64,000 bases of DNA from Gp1-AA145 sp963757135 (GCA_963757135.1 CAVWQE010000007.1:49577-113576); one strand, 5' to 3'; numbered from the stretch's first letter, positions 54,409-63,018 are shown. Program-made: numbers and translations. Notes: generated by a model not told the origin, from the sequence alone.

Positions 54409-55272
54409 ATGAAGGTATCGAGTGCGCGAGTTCCGCCGAGAAAGCCAAAACTTGGACAGCATTTTTTGATCGACTCCTCCGTCGTCCCGCGCATTCTGGA
54501 CGCAATGGGCGACATCTCGCAGAGCACCGTGCTCGAAATCGGTCCCGGCCGGGGAGCTTTGACCTCCATGCTGGTCCGCCGCGCCCGGCGGGTGATTGCC
54601 ATCGAAACCGATCGCGTTCTCGCTGCGCAGCTCCGCATGAATTTTTCTCTGGTGCCGAACATCGAGATCATCGAGGGAGACATTCTTTCGGTGGACATCG
54701 ACTCGCTTTTTGGTCCAAAACCTGGCAGCACGCGTCCCGGCCTCGATCTCACTCCGCAAAGAGTTCGCGTGGTTGGAAACCTTCCCTACTTCATCACTTC
54801 TGAAATCTTGCTACGCCTGTTCGAATACCGGAAATATTTCGAAGTCATTGTTCTCATGGTCCAGAAGGAAGTTGCCGACCGGCTGGCCGCGTCGCCGGGC
54901 AACAAGGAATATGGGCTGCTTTCCGCGACGGCTCAATTGTATTCGCGGGTTGAAAAACTATTCGCTGTGCCGCCGGAAGCGTTCTCGCCGCCGCCGAAAG
55001 TGAATTCCGGGGTCGTCCGGCTCACGCTTACGCCGCATCTGGAAAAACTGGGTGTCAACGAAGCTGATTTCATCCGATTTCTAAAACTCTCGTTTGGCCA
55101 GAAACGCAAGACGCTTTGGAACAACCTAAAGGCCCGGTATGCGTCTGAAGATCTGACGCGGGCGATGATGCGCGCGAAGGTGAAACCGACCGTGCGTGCC
55201 GAGGCTTTGTCTCTGGAAGACACTGCACGATTGTTCCGAGCCCTTGACCGCCCAGCCTCCCCACCTGTTTGA
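54409..55272 (+). CDS. rsmA: 16S rRNA (adenine 1518/1519-N6) dimethyltransferase
   Basis: This 287-residue SAM enzyme has 'PKLGQHFLIDSSVVPRILDA', motif I 'VLEIGPGRGALTSMLVRRAR', 'AIETDRVLAAQL' and the target-adenine motif 'VVGNLPYFITSEILLRLF'. It dimethylates two adjacent adenines at the 3' end of 16S rRNA. GAGGG lies just before the ATG at 54409; a TTG 21 bases earlier is also in frame. It is divergent from glgA and ten bases from amrB. Confidence 0.95.
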   Translation: MKVSSARVPPRKPKLGQHFLIDSSVVPRILDAMGDISQSTVLEIGPGRGALTSMLVRRARRVIAIETDRVLAAQLRMNFSLVPNIEIIEGDILSVDIDSLFGPKPGSTRPGLDLTPQRVRVVGNLPYFITSEILLRLFEYRKYFEVIVLMVQKEVADRLAASPGNKEYGLLSATAQLYSRVEKLFAVPPEAFSPPPKVNSGVVRLTLTPHLEKLGVNEADFIRFLKLSFGQKRKTLWNNLKARYASEDLTRAMMRAKVKPTVRAEALSLEDTARLFRALDRPASPPV

Positions 55273-55281
55273 GGAGAGATC

Positions 55282-56085
55282 ATGGTGCGAGAATCAGCCG
55301 TCGTGGGCCGCTTCTATCCGGCAGATCCTGCCGTCCTGCGCGGCGATTTGCAGTCCTATCTTTCGCCTCCCCAGAAGCTCATCTCTGCAATCGCCTGCAT
55401 GGTGCCTCACGCCGGATACATGTATTCCGGTGCGGTCGCGGGAGCCGTTTTTTCCAGGATTGCCGCCCCGTCGCGCTGCATCATTCTTTGCCCGAACCAC
55501 ACTGGTCGCGGTCATCCGCTTTCCTTAATGTCAGAAGGCGCCTGGCGGACTCCGCTCGGCGACGTGAATATCGATCACGAATTGGCCGAGCAGTTATTGC
55601 AGGCATATCCGGCTCTAACCGACGATTCCGAAGCCCATCGCTTTGAACATGCCATCGAAGTTGAATTGCCGTTTCTCCAGCTCATCAGGCCCGAGCTGTT
55701 TTTCGTTCCTATCGCGGTCGGAACCAGCCGCCTGATCCTCCTCGAACAGCTTGGAGAAACGATCGCCCGCGTGATCCATAATTTCGGGCGGAAAGTTCTG
55801 ATCATCGCCTCAAGCGACATGAACCACTATGAAGATGACTCGACTACGCGGGTCAAAGATCGCAAAGCTATCGAAAGAATTCTGGCGCTCGATCCCACCG
55901 GTCTCCACGAAACCGTGATCAATGAAAGCATCAGCATGTGCGGGTTTGGCCCTACCGTGGCAATGCTGACCGCCGCAAGACGCCTGGGCGCAAATAAGGC
56001 AGAACTGGTGCAATACGCAACGTCAGCAGACGTTTCAGGAGATCGTGAAACCGTGGTTGGCTATGCAGGCATCATCGTGACTTGA
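55282..56085 (+). CDS. amrB: AmmeMemoRadiSam system protein B (Memo-like)
   Basis: This 267-residue protein has 'SAVVGRFYPADPAVLRGDLQ', 'ACMVPHAGYMYSGAVAGAVF', 'CPNHTGRG', 'FEHAIEVELPFLQ' and 'VLIIASSDMNHYEDDSTTRV', the conserved His, Asp and Cys positions of Memo and related class III extradiol dioxygenase folds. The family is found with AmrS and AMMECR1, but its activity is not established; human Memo binds copper. Here it sits nine bases after rsmA with AGGAG before the ATG. The AmrS gene is at 19723; no AMMECR1 gene is in the window. Confidence 0.9.
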   Translation: MVRESAVVGRFYPADPAVLRGDLQSYLSPPQKLISAIACMVPHAGYMYSGAVAGAVFSRIAAPSRCIILCPNHTGRGHPLSLMSEGAWRTPLGDVNIDHELAEQLLQAYPALTDDSEAHRFEHAIEVELPFLQLIRPELFFVPIAVGTSRLILLEQLGETIARVIHNFGRKVLIIASSDMNHYEDDSTTRVKDRKAIERILALDPTGLHETVINESISMCGFGPTVAMLTAARRLGANKAELVQYATSADVSGDRETVVGYAGIIVT

Positions 56086-56094
56086 GAGATCCGC

Positions 56095-56772
56095 CTACTT
56101 GCCTGCGAGATCGGCAGTCGCCAGCAAGCGCAGCGCGCGTGACCGGCTTACATTCATGACCTTCTGATCATTGGCAATATCGTGCAGGATCGGCGCAATC
56201 GCCTGCAGATCGCCGAGCATGGTGTCTCGTCGCATCTCATCCATGCGCTTTAATTCATCGTCGAGCGCCAACTTCTGATATTTGTGAAAAAACGTCAGCC
56301 TGCGGCCGAACTCCAGGGTTGTGCAAAGGTTCTGAAAGATCGAGGTCAGGTCAGCCACAGCCGGAACGGGCGAGTAGTTGTAAGTGGCTTTGGTGCTGCG
56401 CTTGTCATCCTTGTATGTGAGGACCTTGGTCCCGGTATTCGCAATATTCGTGCGCCCGGAATCGACTCTCCCTTCGAAATATTTCGCCCGCTTGGCCAAA
56501 TCGAAAACCTGCTGCCGCACTTTGTCGGAGATCGCGAATTCCACCGGTACCAGTTCTGCCGGGTCTGCTTTCTCGCTCAACTGCCCATTGGAAGTGTAGG
56601 TTCCGTGCCCATCGCTGCTGATCGTCAACTCGTAATGGCTGGGGTTTGATCCCTCGAAGTCCTGTGTGTAGCTGACCGCGGGCAACGATGCTTGTGCCAC
56701 GGCCGTTGCGCACAATCCGGCGACCCCAAGCGCGAGCAACAAATATTTGACGGAGGATCTCATGGCCTTCAT
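56095..56772 (-). CDS. secreted protein of unknown function
   Basis: This 225-residue protein has a signal peptide ('VKYLLLALGVAGLCATAVAQ'). A beta-rich part follows ('YELTISSDGHGTYTSNGQLS', 'TKVLTYKDDKRSTKATYNYS'), then a helical C-terminus with 'LTFFHKYQKLALDDELKRMD'. No family was recognised. The ATG at 56772 (or 56763) precedes the signal sequence; an upstream frame start at 56823 would put charged residues first. It lies 51 bases downstream of ruvC. Confidence 0.7.
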   Translation of the reverse strand: MKAMRSSVKYLLLALGVAGLCATAVAQASLPAVSYTQDFEGSNPSHYELTISSDGHGTYTSNGQLSEKADPAELVPVEFAISDKVRQQVFDLAKRAKYFEGRVDSGRTNIANTGTKVLTYKDDKRSTKATYNYSPVPAVADLTSIFQNLCTTLEFGRRLTFFHKYQKLALDDELKRMDEMRRDTMLGDLQAIAPILHDIANDQKVMNVSRSRALRLLATADLAGK

Positions 56773-56823
56773 TATCCCAGAATCGGCTTCCTGCTGATTG
56801 GAGGGGAGGAAATCTAACTGCAA

Positions 56824-57327
56824 TCATTTTCCGGTTGCGTTCTGACGCATCAGGCTCGATGCCGTATGCAGATCGCAAATAGCGATGGCCAAAGCGTCTG
56901 CCGCATCTTCCGGTTCAGGAATTTCTTCGAGCCGCAGCAGTCGGGCCACCATGAGTTGTACCTGCAACTTTTCGGCCTTGCCATAACCGACCACGGCCGA
57001 CTTGATCGTAAGCGGCGCGTACTCGGACACGAAAACCTTGTGTGACGATGCCGCCAGCATCGCCACCCCGCGCACCTGTCCCAGCTTCAAGGCAGACTTA
57101 ACATTCACCGCGTAGAAGACGTCTTCGATTGCAACCCGGTCCGGCTGATATTCCTGCACCAGGCGGCAGAGTTTGTCGAAAATTGTCGAAAGCCGCTCCG
57201 GCAGCGGAGTCTGCCGCGAGAGTCTTACTGCTCCGAACTCAACACAGGTCAACTCATTGCCCTGGTCTAGTTCCACCAGGCCATATCCTGTGCACTCGGT
57301 GCCACAATCAATTCCGAGAACCCGCAT
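56824..57327 (-). CDS. ruvC: Holliday junction resolvase
   Basis: This 167-residue enzyme has the acidic metal site of RuvC: Asp7 in 'VLGIDCGTECTGYGLV', Glu in 'RVAIEDVFYAVNVKSALKLG', and the Asp pair in 'PEPEDAADALAIAICDLH'. It cuts Holliday junctions during recombination. ruvA and ruvB are not adjacent. Length is normal for the family. Confidence 0.95.
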   Translation of the reverse strand: MRVLGIDCGTECTGYGLVELDQGNELTCVEFGAVRLSRQTPLPERLSTIFDKLCRLVQEYQPDRVAIEDVFYAVNVKSALKLGQVRGVAMLAASSHKVFVSEYAPLTIKSAVVGYGKAEKLQVQLMVARLLRLEEIPEPEDAADALAIAICDLHTASSLMRQNATGK

Positions 57328-57557
57328 GCTGAGCCGATTCTATCGCGAGTGCCGCCTTAAGCCGCGCGATTACGGATACCGCATCAACGCGGTACACCTT
57401 TTACGAATCCTTCACATCGTAAATTCTGATCGCCCTCATCTTTCGCCGCCAACCTGCCGATGATAATCTACTGTTTCCGTGTAATGACGCTATTGCCGCT
57501 GTACATGGCGGCTCGCCTGTGTGCACGGCAGATCCAACAGACGACAAGGAGCAAGCA

Positions 57558-58619
57558 ATGAAGATCGGCATACTCACCGGCGGAGGCGACTGCCCAGGGC
57601 TTAATGCAGTCATCCGCGCCGCCGTCCGCAAGGGTACCTTTCACCATGACGACAAGTTCGTCGGATTTCTCGAAGGCTGGCGCGGCCTGGTGGAAGACAT
57701 GAGCATGCCCCTCGATTTAGGCGCTGTGGCCGGAATTCTGCCTCGCGGCGGCACTATCCTGCGCACTTCGCGCACTAATCCCGCGAAGAAGCCCGACGGA
57801 CTCGAAAAATGCATTGCTACTCTGAAGAAGCACGGTGTTGATGCTCTCATCGCCATCGGCGGCGACGATACCTTGTCCGTCGCTACCAAACTCGCCGAAA
57901 AAGGCGTGAAGGTCGTCGGTGTTCCTAAGACCATCGACAATGACCTTGCAGGGACCGACTTCACCTTCGGCTTCGATACTGCCGTCAACATCGTCACCGA
58001 GGCCATCGACCGCGTTCACACCACTGCTGAAGCCCACAACCGCGTAATGGTGGTCGAAGTCATGGGACGCGATGCTGGTTGGATTGCCATTTACAGCGGC
58101 ATTGCAGGCGGCGCCGACGTCATTTTGATTCCCGAGCAACCCTTCGACGTGGAAAAAGTCGCCGCCAAAATTCGCATGCGTCATGGCCGCGGCCGGTATT
58201 TCAGCATCGTTGTGGTTGCCGAAGGCGCTAAATTTGCCGCCACCTCAGGCGGCCCGGTCACGCAAAGCGGCGAGAAAGATGAATTTGGCCATGCCCGCTT
58301 GGGCGGAATCGCAAATACGCTGGCTCAGGAAATCGAGCGCCGCACCGGCTTCGAAACTCGCACCGTCGTATTAGGTCACATTCAGCGCGGCGGTTCGCCC
58401 ACCGCTTTCGATCGCGTGCTCGCCACCCGCTACGGTCTGGGCGCGATTGACATGGTCCATCGCGGCGAGTTCGGTAAAATGGCCGCCCTTCGCGGCAACA
58501 AGATTGTTTCTATTTCCCTGGCCGAAGCTACAGGCACCAACCGCAAGGTGGATCAGGAAATGATGGACGCGGCTTTCGGCATTCTTGAAGACGCCGAACG
58601 CGAAGCCGTCGCCGGATAG
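57558..58619 (+). CDS. pfkA: phosphofructokinase, residues predict pyrophosphate-dependent type
   Basis: This 353-residue enzyme has 'ILTGGGDCPGLNAVIRA', 'AIGGDDTLSVATKLAEKGV', 'VPKTIDNDLAGTDFTFGFDT', 'EVMGRDAGWIAI' and 'LGHIQRGGSPTAFDR'. Residue 104 is Asp (GGDDT) and residue 124 is Lys (PKTIDND), matching E. coli PfkA numbering, where ATP enzymes have Gly at both. Asp104/Lys124 is the pattern of PPi-dependent enzymes such as that of Amycolatopsis. It should phosphorylate fructose-6-phosphate with PPi, reversibly. AAGGAG lies six bases before the ATG at 57558. Confidence 0.9.
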   Translation: MKIGILTGGGDCPGLNAVIRAAVRKGTFHHDDKFVGFLEGWRGLVEDMSMPLDLGAVAGILPRGGTILRTSRTNPAKKPDGLEKCIATLKKHGVDALIAIGGDDTLSVATKLAEKGVKVVGVPKTIDNDLAGTDFTFGFDTAVNIVTEAIDRVHTTAEAHNRVMVVEVMGRDAGWIAIYSGIAGGADVILIPEQPFDVEKVAAKIRMRHGRGRYFSIVVVAEGAKFAATSGGPVTQSGEKDEFGHARLGGIANTLAQEIERRTGFETRTVVLGHIQRGGSPTAFDRVLATRYGLGAIDMVHRGEFGKMAALRGNKIVSISLAEATGTNRKVDQEMMDAAFGILEDAEREAVAG

Positions 58620-58639
58620 AAAAAATGAATTCCGGTTGC

Positions 58640-58673
58640 CCCACCCTTGTCGCGGTTTTTGCGACAGGGTGGG
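58640..58673 (+). terminator. strong hairpin after pfkA
   Basis: Thirteen-pair stem with one bulged T (CCCACCCT-GTCGC with GCGACAGGGTGGG) and a seven-base loop. It starts 20 bases after the pfkA stop and ends before the tag start. There is no clear T tract, so it may be a repeat-derived hairpin that also stops transcription. Confidence 0.55.
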
Positions 58674-58693
58674 AATCCTTTCCAATAGTCAGT

Positions 58694-59275
58694 ATGAACA
58701 GGTCCACAGAAAACAACCTGATCCGCTGCGCTTGGGCGAAAAACGATCTCGCCATCTGCTATCACGACCACGAATGGGGCGTACCGTGCCACCGCGATCG
58801 AGTGCTGTTAGAATTCCTCGTCCTTGAAGGTGCGCAGGCGGGGCTCAGTTGGGACACGATTCTTCGTAAGCGCAAAAGCTATCGCGTCGCCTTCGATAAC
58901 TTCGATCCCCAAAAAGTCTCCCTCTACAACGGGCGCAAGATTCGCGAATTGATGCGCAACGAAGGCACTATCCGCAATCGCCTGAAAATCATTTTTGCAA
59001 TCAAGAACGCAAAAGCATTTCTCTCTGTGCAGAAACAATTCAGATCATTCGATCGCTACATCTGGCAATTTGTCGGCGGCACGCCTCAGGTGAATGCGAG
59101 AAATGGCTTAGGCGACATTCCGGCCCGCACACTCGAATCCGATGTCATGAGCAAAGACTTGAAAAAACGCGGCTTCAGCTTCGTCGGTTCGACCATATGT
59201 TATGCGTTCATGCAGGCTGTCGGAATGGTGAACGATCATGCGGTCACCTGCTTCCGATACAAAGAAATTGGGTAG
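58694..59275 (+). CDS. tag: DNA-3-methyladenine glycosylase I
   Basis: This 193-residue protein has the Tag pattern 'IRCAWAKNDLAICYHDHEWG', 'LLEFLVLEGAQAGLSWDTIL', 'NRLKIIFAIKNAKAFL', 'MSKDLKKRGFSFVGSTICYA' and ends with 'AVTCFRYKEIG'. Cys near the start plus His and Cys near the end form the zinc snap. It removes 3-methyladenine from DNA. The ATG at 58694 begins just before the family start; an earlier in-frame ATG (58625) would read through the hairpin. Confidence 0.93.
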   Translation: MNRSTENNLIRCAWAKNDLAICYHDHEWGVPCHRDRVLLEFLVLEGAQAGLSWDTILRKRKSYRVAFDNFDPQKVSLYNGRKIRELMRNEGTIRNRLKIIFAIKNAKAFLSVQKQFRSFDRYIWQFVGGTPQVNARNGLGDIPARTLESDVMSKDLKKRGFSFVGSTICYAFMQAVGMVNDHAVTCFRYKEIG

Positions 59276-59420
59276 AAGGGCGCTCCGCACTTTCGCCCCT
59301 CTGTGCAACTCTAGACAACTCTTTACCTGTCCTTTACGCAATTTTCCCTCGGCCGGCGCGTCTCACAGTCAAGAGCGCAGCGAGTGCGCCCCATTATTAA
59401 AAGTGAGAGGAAGGTCCTTT

Positions 59421-59645
59421 ATGAATGAGCCAAAGTTCTGGGAAGAAGCGTATGCGGCGGCGGTGCTCGAAACCGATCCCACCAAAATCGCACATCGAAT
59501 TGATCAGGCGCAAGGCGCTCTACGAGAGCGATGGCAGACCTTGCACCAGACGCCCCACGCAAACGATCGTGAACGGCGGCGCCTCGAAGATGCGATGCGA
59601 ACCTTGAACCTGATTCGGGAAGCAGAACTAAGAGCTTCGGCCTAG
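59421..59645 (+). CDS. small charged helical protein, 74 residues
   Basis: The product starts 'MNEPKFWEEAYAAAVLETDP', continues 'TKIAHRIDQAQGALRERWQT' and is rich in Glu, Arg and Ala, predicting two helices. It is cytoplasmic and of unknown function. A GAGAGGAAGG stretch lies seven bases before the ATG. It resembles small acidobacterial hypotheticals with a similar helix-turn-helix-like length. Confidence 0.6.
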   Translation: MNEPKFWEEAYAAAVLETDPTKIAHRIDQAQGALRERWQTLHQTPHANDRERRRLEDAMRTLNLIREAELRASA

Positions 59646-60067
59646 CCGCTTTGCCGGCCGATAGCAACCGGTCTTCGCCGGCGTCGGGTAAAGGATGCGC
59701 TAGTGTGGCTGATTTACTGCTTGAACCAGTAGATCAAAATGCCATAGCCGACGCCGGCGGGATCGCCCGCCCTTGCAGTTTGAAATGCCATGACTTGACC
59801 GTCAGTCGAAATCACCGGGTTGGAAGCCTTGCCGCCTTCGTAGTCGTTGAAGTGCGTCAGGCGAGTGAAGTCCTTTCCGGTCCCGTCGAGCCTTAGCTTC
59901 CATATATCAATGTTCCCCGGGCCGCAGCCGCCGCCGAAAGCTTTGCATTGGCGGTCGCCTTCAACTGCGGTGAACAGACCGTCGGGAAAAATGCCTTCAG
60001 GTTCGTTATACGTACCGGGGGCTTTCGAAAAATTCGTTACTTCTCCGGTTTGAAGATCAATCCCCAT

Positions 60068-60306
60068 CTCTAACAATGTCGGCGGTGTCAAACATTTTTT
60101 TGAGCGCACAACGGCATGCACTCAAAGAAGAGCGCCATTTCGCTCTCGTAGTTCGTTGCGCTTTCCAACCTGGGCTCGCTTCTAATCGTTAGGGGCAGGA
60201 ACTCGGTCCGACCCAGCCATCTCTTCGATCACGGACTGCGATCATGATTACATGTTCGAACTCCCCTGTTTTGGGGAGCGGGATGCCCAATCATTACGTC
60301 GGTGAT
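60068..60306 (-). ncRNA. candidate bridge RNA region of the IS1111-group element
   Basis: This is the 239-base non-coding end after the transposase stop. IS110-family elements encode a structured bridge RNA in a non-coding end that pairs with target and donor DNA; in the IS1111 group this is the transposase 3' side. Two clear hairpins are present: AGAGCG/CGCTCT (60129-60146) and CTCCCC/GGGGAG (60261-60278). The minus strand at 60289-60297 reads GTAATGATT, identical to nine bases across the transposase-side insertion junction (61435-61443). Boundaries and folding are not established. Confidence 0.5.
60071..60083 (+). repeat. subterminal inverted repeat, transposase 3' side
   Basis: TAACAATGTCGGC, identical to the complement of 61419-61431; it lies three bases inside the inferred element end. 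Confidence 0.9.
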
Positions 60307-61353
60307 TTACTGCACACCATAGGGATTTCCAGGCTCTCCCGCGTGCGAACCGAACTTATGCAACAGGCCGTAATCGCAGCCTTGCCGCCACATCCAGTAC
60401 AGATGCACCGCCAGCTTGCGGGCCATGGCAACCTTGGCGATCTTCCGCCCTCGCCGCATGGCGAGGTGGAAAAACGTATTGCGCCACTCGGGCTGGCTCC
60501 GTACTGTGACCTGTGCCGCTTCCACTAGCAGAAAGCGCAGCAGAGCGTTGCCTTGTTTGCTGATGTGTCCCAGTCGACGCCGATCGCCACTGGACTCTTC
60601 TGATGGAACCAGTCCCACGTAACTGGCGATCTGCTTCCCGCAGTGAAAACGTTCCGGCGTTCCAATCACCAACTCGAAGGCCAGGGCGGTCAGCGGACCG
60701 ACTCCGGGATGCGTCGCCAACCGTCGCGTCACCGGACGCTTCTCCACTTCCTCTTCCAGCGCACGCGTCAGCTCTTGGATCTTCGGCGTGAGTTGATCGA
60801 GTAAGTGAAGCAAGTCCTGGCGTCGGCGCGTGGCCCAAGGCGCCAATGCGATCGACTCCAGTTCCTTGCGGCCGGCGGCTCGCCACAACGCCTTCTTGCG
60901 ACGCAGACCTTCGTTGAGCGCCACCACATGCAACTGATTCATCACCCGCGTGCGCATCTGCACCAGCCGATGCCGATGCCACAACAGTTGCCGCAGATCG
61001 CGATTCTCCGCATCGGGTACCCAGATTCGCGGGAAGCGGTCTTCGATCATCAGTCGTAGCAACAACTGCGCATCCTGGCGGTCGGTCTTCTGCTTGCGCA
61101 CCCGTTTCGTGCGGATCTCGGCTGCGTCCCCGATCCACAACTCGAACTGCAGGCCTGTCAGCAAACGCTCGAACCAGCGCGAGTGCCCGCTGGCTTCCAT
61201 TCCCACCCGCACCCTCCGCGCCTCGAGCACGCCGTAAAACTGCTCGGCTTCTTCGCGATGACTCAGCCGCCGTTCGCCGCACTCTCCAGTGTCTGTATCC
61301 ACCCATGCAATTTGCTGGAAGCCCGGATGATAGTCACAACCTATAATCAGCAT
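60307..61353 (-). CDS. IS110/IS1111 family transposase
   Basis: This 348-residue DEDD transposase has an N-terminal RuvC-like domain with acidic residues in 'MLIIGCDYHPGFQQIAWVDT', 'VRVGMEASGHSRWFERLL' and 'KQKTDRQDAQLLLRLMIEDR'. A helical middle follows, then a C-terminal domain with the helix-hairpin-helix-like 'LATHPGVGPLTALAFELVIG' and 'IASYVGLVPSEESSGDRRR' followed by 'GHISKQGNALLR', which supplies the catalytic serine. AAGGAG lies eight bases before the ATG. All expected motifs are intact, so it is probably active. Confidence 0.95.
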   Translation of the reverse strand: MLIIGCDYHPGFQQIAWVDTDTGECGERRLSHREEAEQFYGVLEARRVRVGMEASGHSRWFERLLTGLQFELWIGDAAEIRTKRVRKQKTDRQDAQLLLRLMIEDRFPRIWVPDAENRDLRQLLWHRHRLVQMRTRVMNQLHVVALNEGLRRKKALWRAAGRKELESIALAPWATRRRQDLLHLLDQLTPKIQELTRALEEEVEKRPVTRRLATHPGVGPLTALAFELVIGTPERFHCGKQIASYVGLVPSEESSGDRRRLGHISKQGNALLRFLLVEAAQVTVRSQPEWRNTFFHLAMRRGRKIAKVAMARKLAVHLYWMWRQGCDYGLLHKFGSHAGEPGNPYGVQ

Positions 61354-61418
61354 GTTCGGCTCCTTTCCTCCGAGCCCTTTGGTTGGTTTGCGCCTCCAAA
61401 GTCTACTCGGGCCAGGGA

Positions 61419-61431
61419 GCCGACATTGTTA
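61419..61431 (-). repeat. subterminal inverted repeat, transposase 5' side
   Basis: Thirteen-base perfect complement of 60071-60083; it lies seven bases inside the inferred element end, 66 bases upstream of the transposase ATG. Confidence 0.9.
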
Positions 61432-62160
61432 TGGAATCATTACCGACGCCGCGCTATTTGGCTCGTAACAGGTGAACACCATCTTTTTGTCATCGTCGTA
61501 AAAGTCTTGCGCTTCGAGCACACAGCTTCGGTCTTTGCTGTCGTAAACGTTCTTTTTGTTGATTAGCTTGGGAGGGCCACCGGAAAGATCCAGGTCCGCA
61601 ATCATCAGCCGCGAAGTTCCCGCGGCCAACTTCGAATTTTGCGCCGGCAACTCTGAAAACGCGATCTTCAGCGACTGCTTGGAAATCGCAGCGCCCTCAC
61701 TCATCTTCTGGCCGAGTTTTACCGGTTTCGACCCGCGCTCTTTACTCAGGAACCACAACTCGTTGTCCAGGGTGCGGCTGGTATGAATATCTTCAAAATG
61801 TTCTGGTCCGATCAAAATGTAATCACCGGTCACCAGGTGCATCACGCGCAGAAATGAGGCACGTGGCACATTGCAAGTCAGACAGGTGATGACCCGTGTC
61901 TTCAGGTCAATCAGCATGGCATCGCCAAAACTTTTCGCCATGAATGCCACCCGTTGATTATCCGGAGAGATGTCAGCCCGCTCGCCAAAATGCGTGAGCA
62001 CCTCGATGTTCGGCGGAAGATCTTTCAGCGGGTCGCCAGATTTCCTCTGATGCTGCTCTTGGGCGTAAGCTGGCGCGACGGATATCGCCAGAATCGCGAT
62101 CAGAAGTTTCATGTGGGAATGCTACCAAAAGCCGCAGAGGGTGTTAGCCGAATAAGAAGC

Positions 62161-63018
62161 TTACTGTTTGAAAGCGACGACCGTTTGACGTAGCAAAAGA
62201 TTCGCAGCATCGGCCAGGCTCAAGTCATCTGGCATTTGTTCGAAGCTACTATGCAGTTCCTTTTGCTGAACTGAAATACTTTTGAAAAGCAGGGCCTTGC
62301 CTTGCATGTCGACACTCAATTCGGTCATCTCCCAGTCTCCGGGCACAATCTCAGCCCGTTTCACGGAAAACTCACCGCCCTTTTCCAGGTGCCCCAACAG
62401 TCCGCCGCCGAATTTCACTTCATTGATAAGCCGGCCGTTGATGCTGATCAGGCGCTTCTCCCTGGCGTCCACCCACATTTCGCCGGCCATCTGCTGCAAG
62501 ACTTTGCCCTCGCGGGAAGGCGGCACGAACTTGGGATTCGCTTTGAAGGTTAGCTTGGCTGCAGTTCCGTTTTCGCCCGCATATTCAAAAATGAATGCAT
62601 CCGGAATCATTTTAAGAATGTTATTGCACTGTTCCGCGTCCTTACGGCGGCTCTGTTCCGCTTTTCTTTGTTCCTCGGGGCTGTGCGAAAACTTCAGAAT
62701 TCGTCCCGCTTCATTGCTTTCTTGAGCGCCAGTCAATTTTCTGCCTGCAACCGACAATAGTCTGTCCAGCGATCCAGACTTTGTCTCCACTACGGCTCGG
62801 GTTTCCTGCTTGCCATCCACTTCCTTTATAAGCTGATATTTCCAGTGGACAGCCACGGTGTTGGCCGGGTGCAATTCGTTGTATATGACTGATTTAACCA
62901 GGTCCGAGGGAGAGAGCTTATTCGTCGGCTGCGACTCTGCTAATCCGCCTCTTGGAGCCACCGACAACAGCATTGCGACGACTGCTGAGAGCAACATCCG
63001 GGTTTGCGGTATGTTCAC
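62161..63018 (-). CDS. secreted protein of unknown function
   Basis: This 285-residue protein has a signal peptide ('RMLLSAVVAMLLSVAPRGGL'), a helical/charged middle ('EEQRKAEQSRRKDAEQCNNI'), and a beta-rich C-terminal part ('MAGEMWVDAREKRLISINGR', 'GDWEMTELSVDMQGKALLFK'). The alternation resembles outer-membrane-lipoprotein-sorting (LolA/LppX-like) folds, but the match is weak. It is read on the same strand as, and 48 bases upstream of, the disrupted TolB-like gene. Confidence 0.65.
   Translation of the reverse strand: MNIPQTRMLLSAVVAMLLSVAPRGGLAESQPTNKLSPSDLVKSVIYNELHPANTVAVHWKYQLIKEVDGKQETRAVVETKSGSLDRLLSVAGRKLTGAQESNEAGRILKFSHSPEEQRKAEQSRRKDAEQCNNILKMIPDAFIFEYAGENGTAAKLTFKANPKFVPPSREGKVLQQMAGEMWVDAREKRLISINGRLINEVKFGGGLLGHLEKGGEFSVKRAEIVPGDWEMTELSVDMQGKALLFKSISVQQKELHSSFEQMPDDLSLADAANLLLRQTVVAFKQ

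Larger units (their letters stand above)
60068..61438 (-). mobile_element. IS1111-group (IS110 family) insertion sequence, 1371 bp
   Basis: Perfect 13-base inverted repeats (TAACAATGTCGGC) lie at 60071-60083 and 61419-61431. The element ends chosen here lie 7 bases outside the repeat on the transposase 5' side and 3 bases outside on the other, the subterminal layout known for the IS1111 group. A duplicated core AT flanks it (60066-60067 and 61439-61440). It carries one transposase gene and a long non-coding end after that gene. It is intact as far as can be seen, and sits in the TolB-like gene. Confidence 0.88.
59714..62112 (-). pseudogene. TolB/PD40-like secreted protein split by an IS1111-group element
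   Basis: The N-terminal part (62112 to about 61439) has a signal peptide ('MKLLIAILAISVAPAYAQEQ') and PD40-like strands ('FGERADISPDNQRVAFMAKS'). It reaches '...CYEPNSAASVM' before the insertion. The C-terminal part resumes at about 60067 with 'MGIDLQTGEVTNFSKAPGTY' and ends at 59714. Removing the element plus one copy of the duplicated AT rejoins the two in frame as ASVMGIDLQTG, giving a reconstructed protein of about 342 residues. The truncated 5' part now stops just inside the element end. It was probably a periplasmic propeller protein. Confidence 0.88.
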
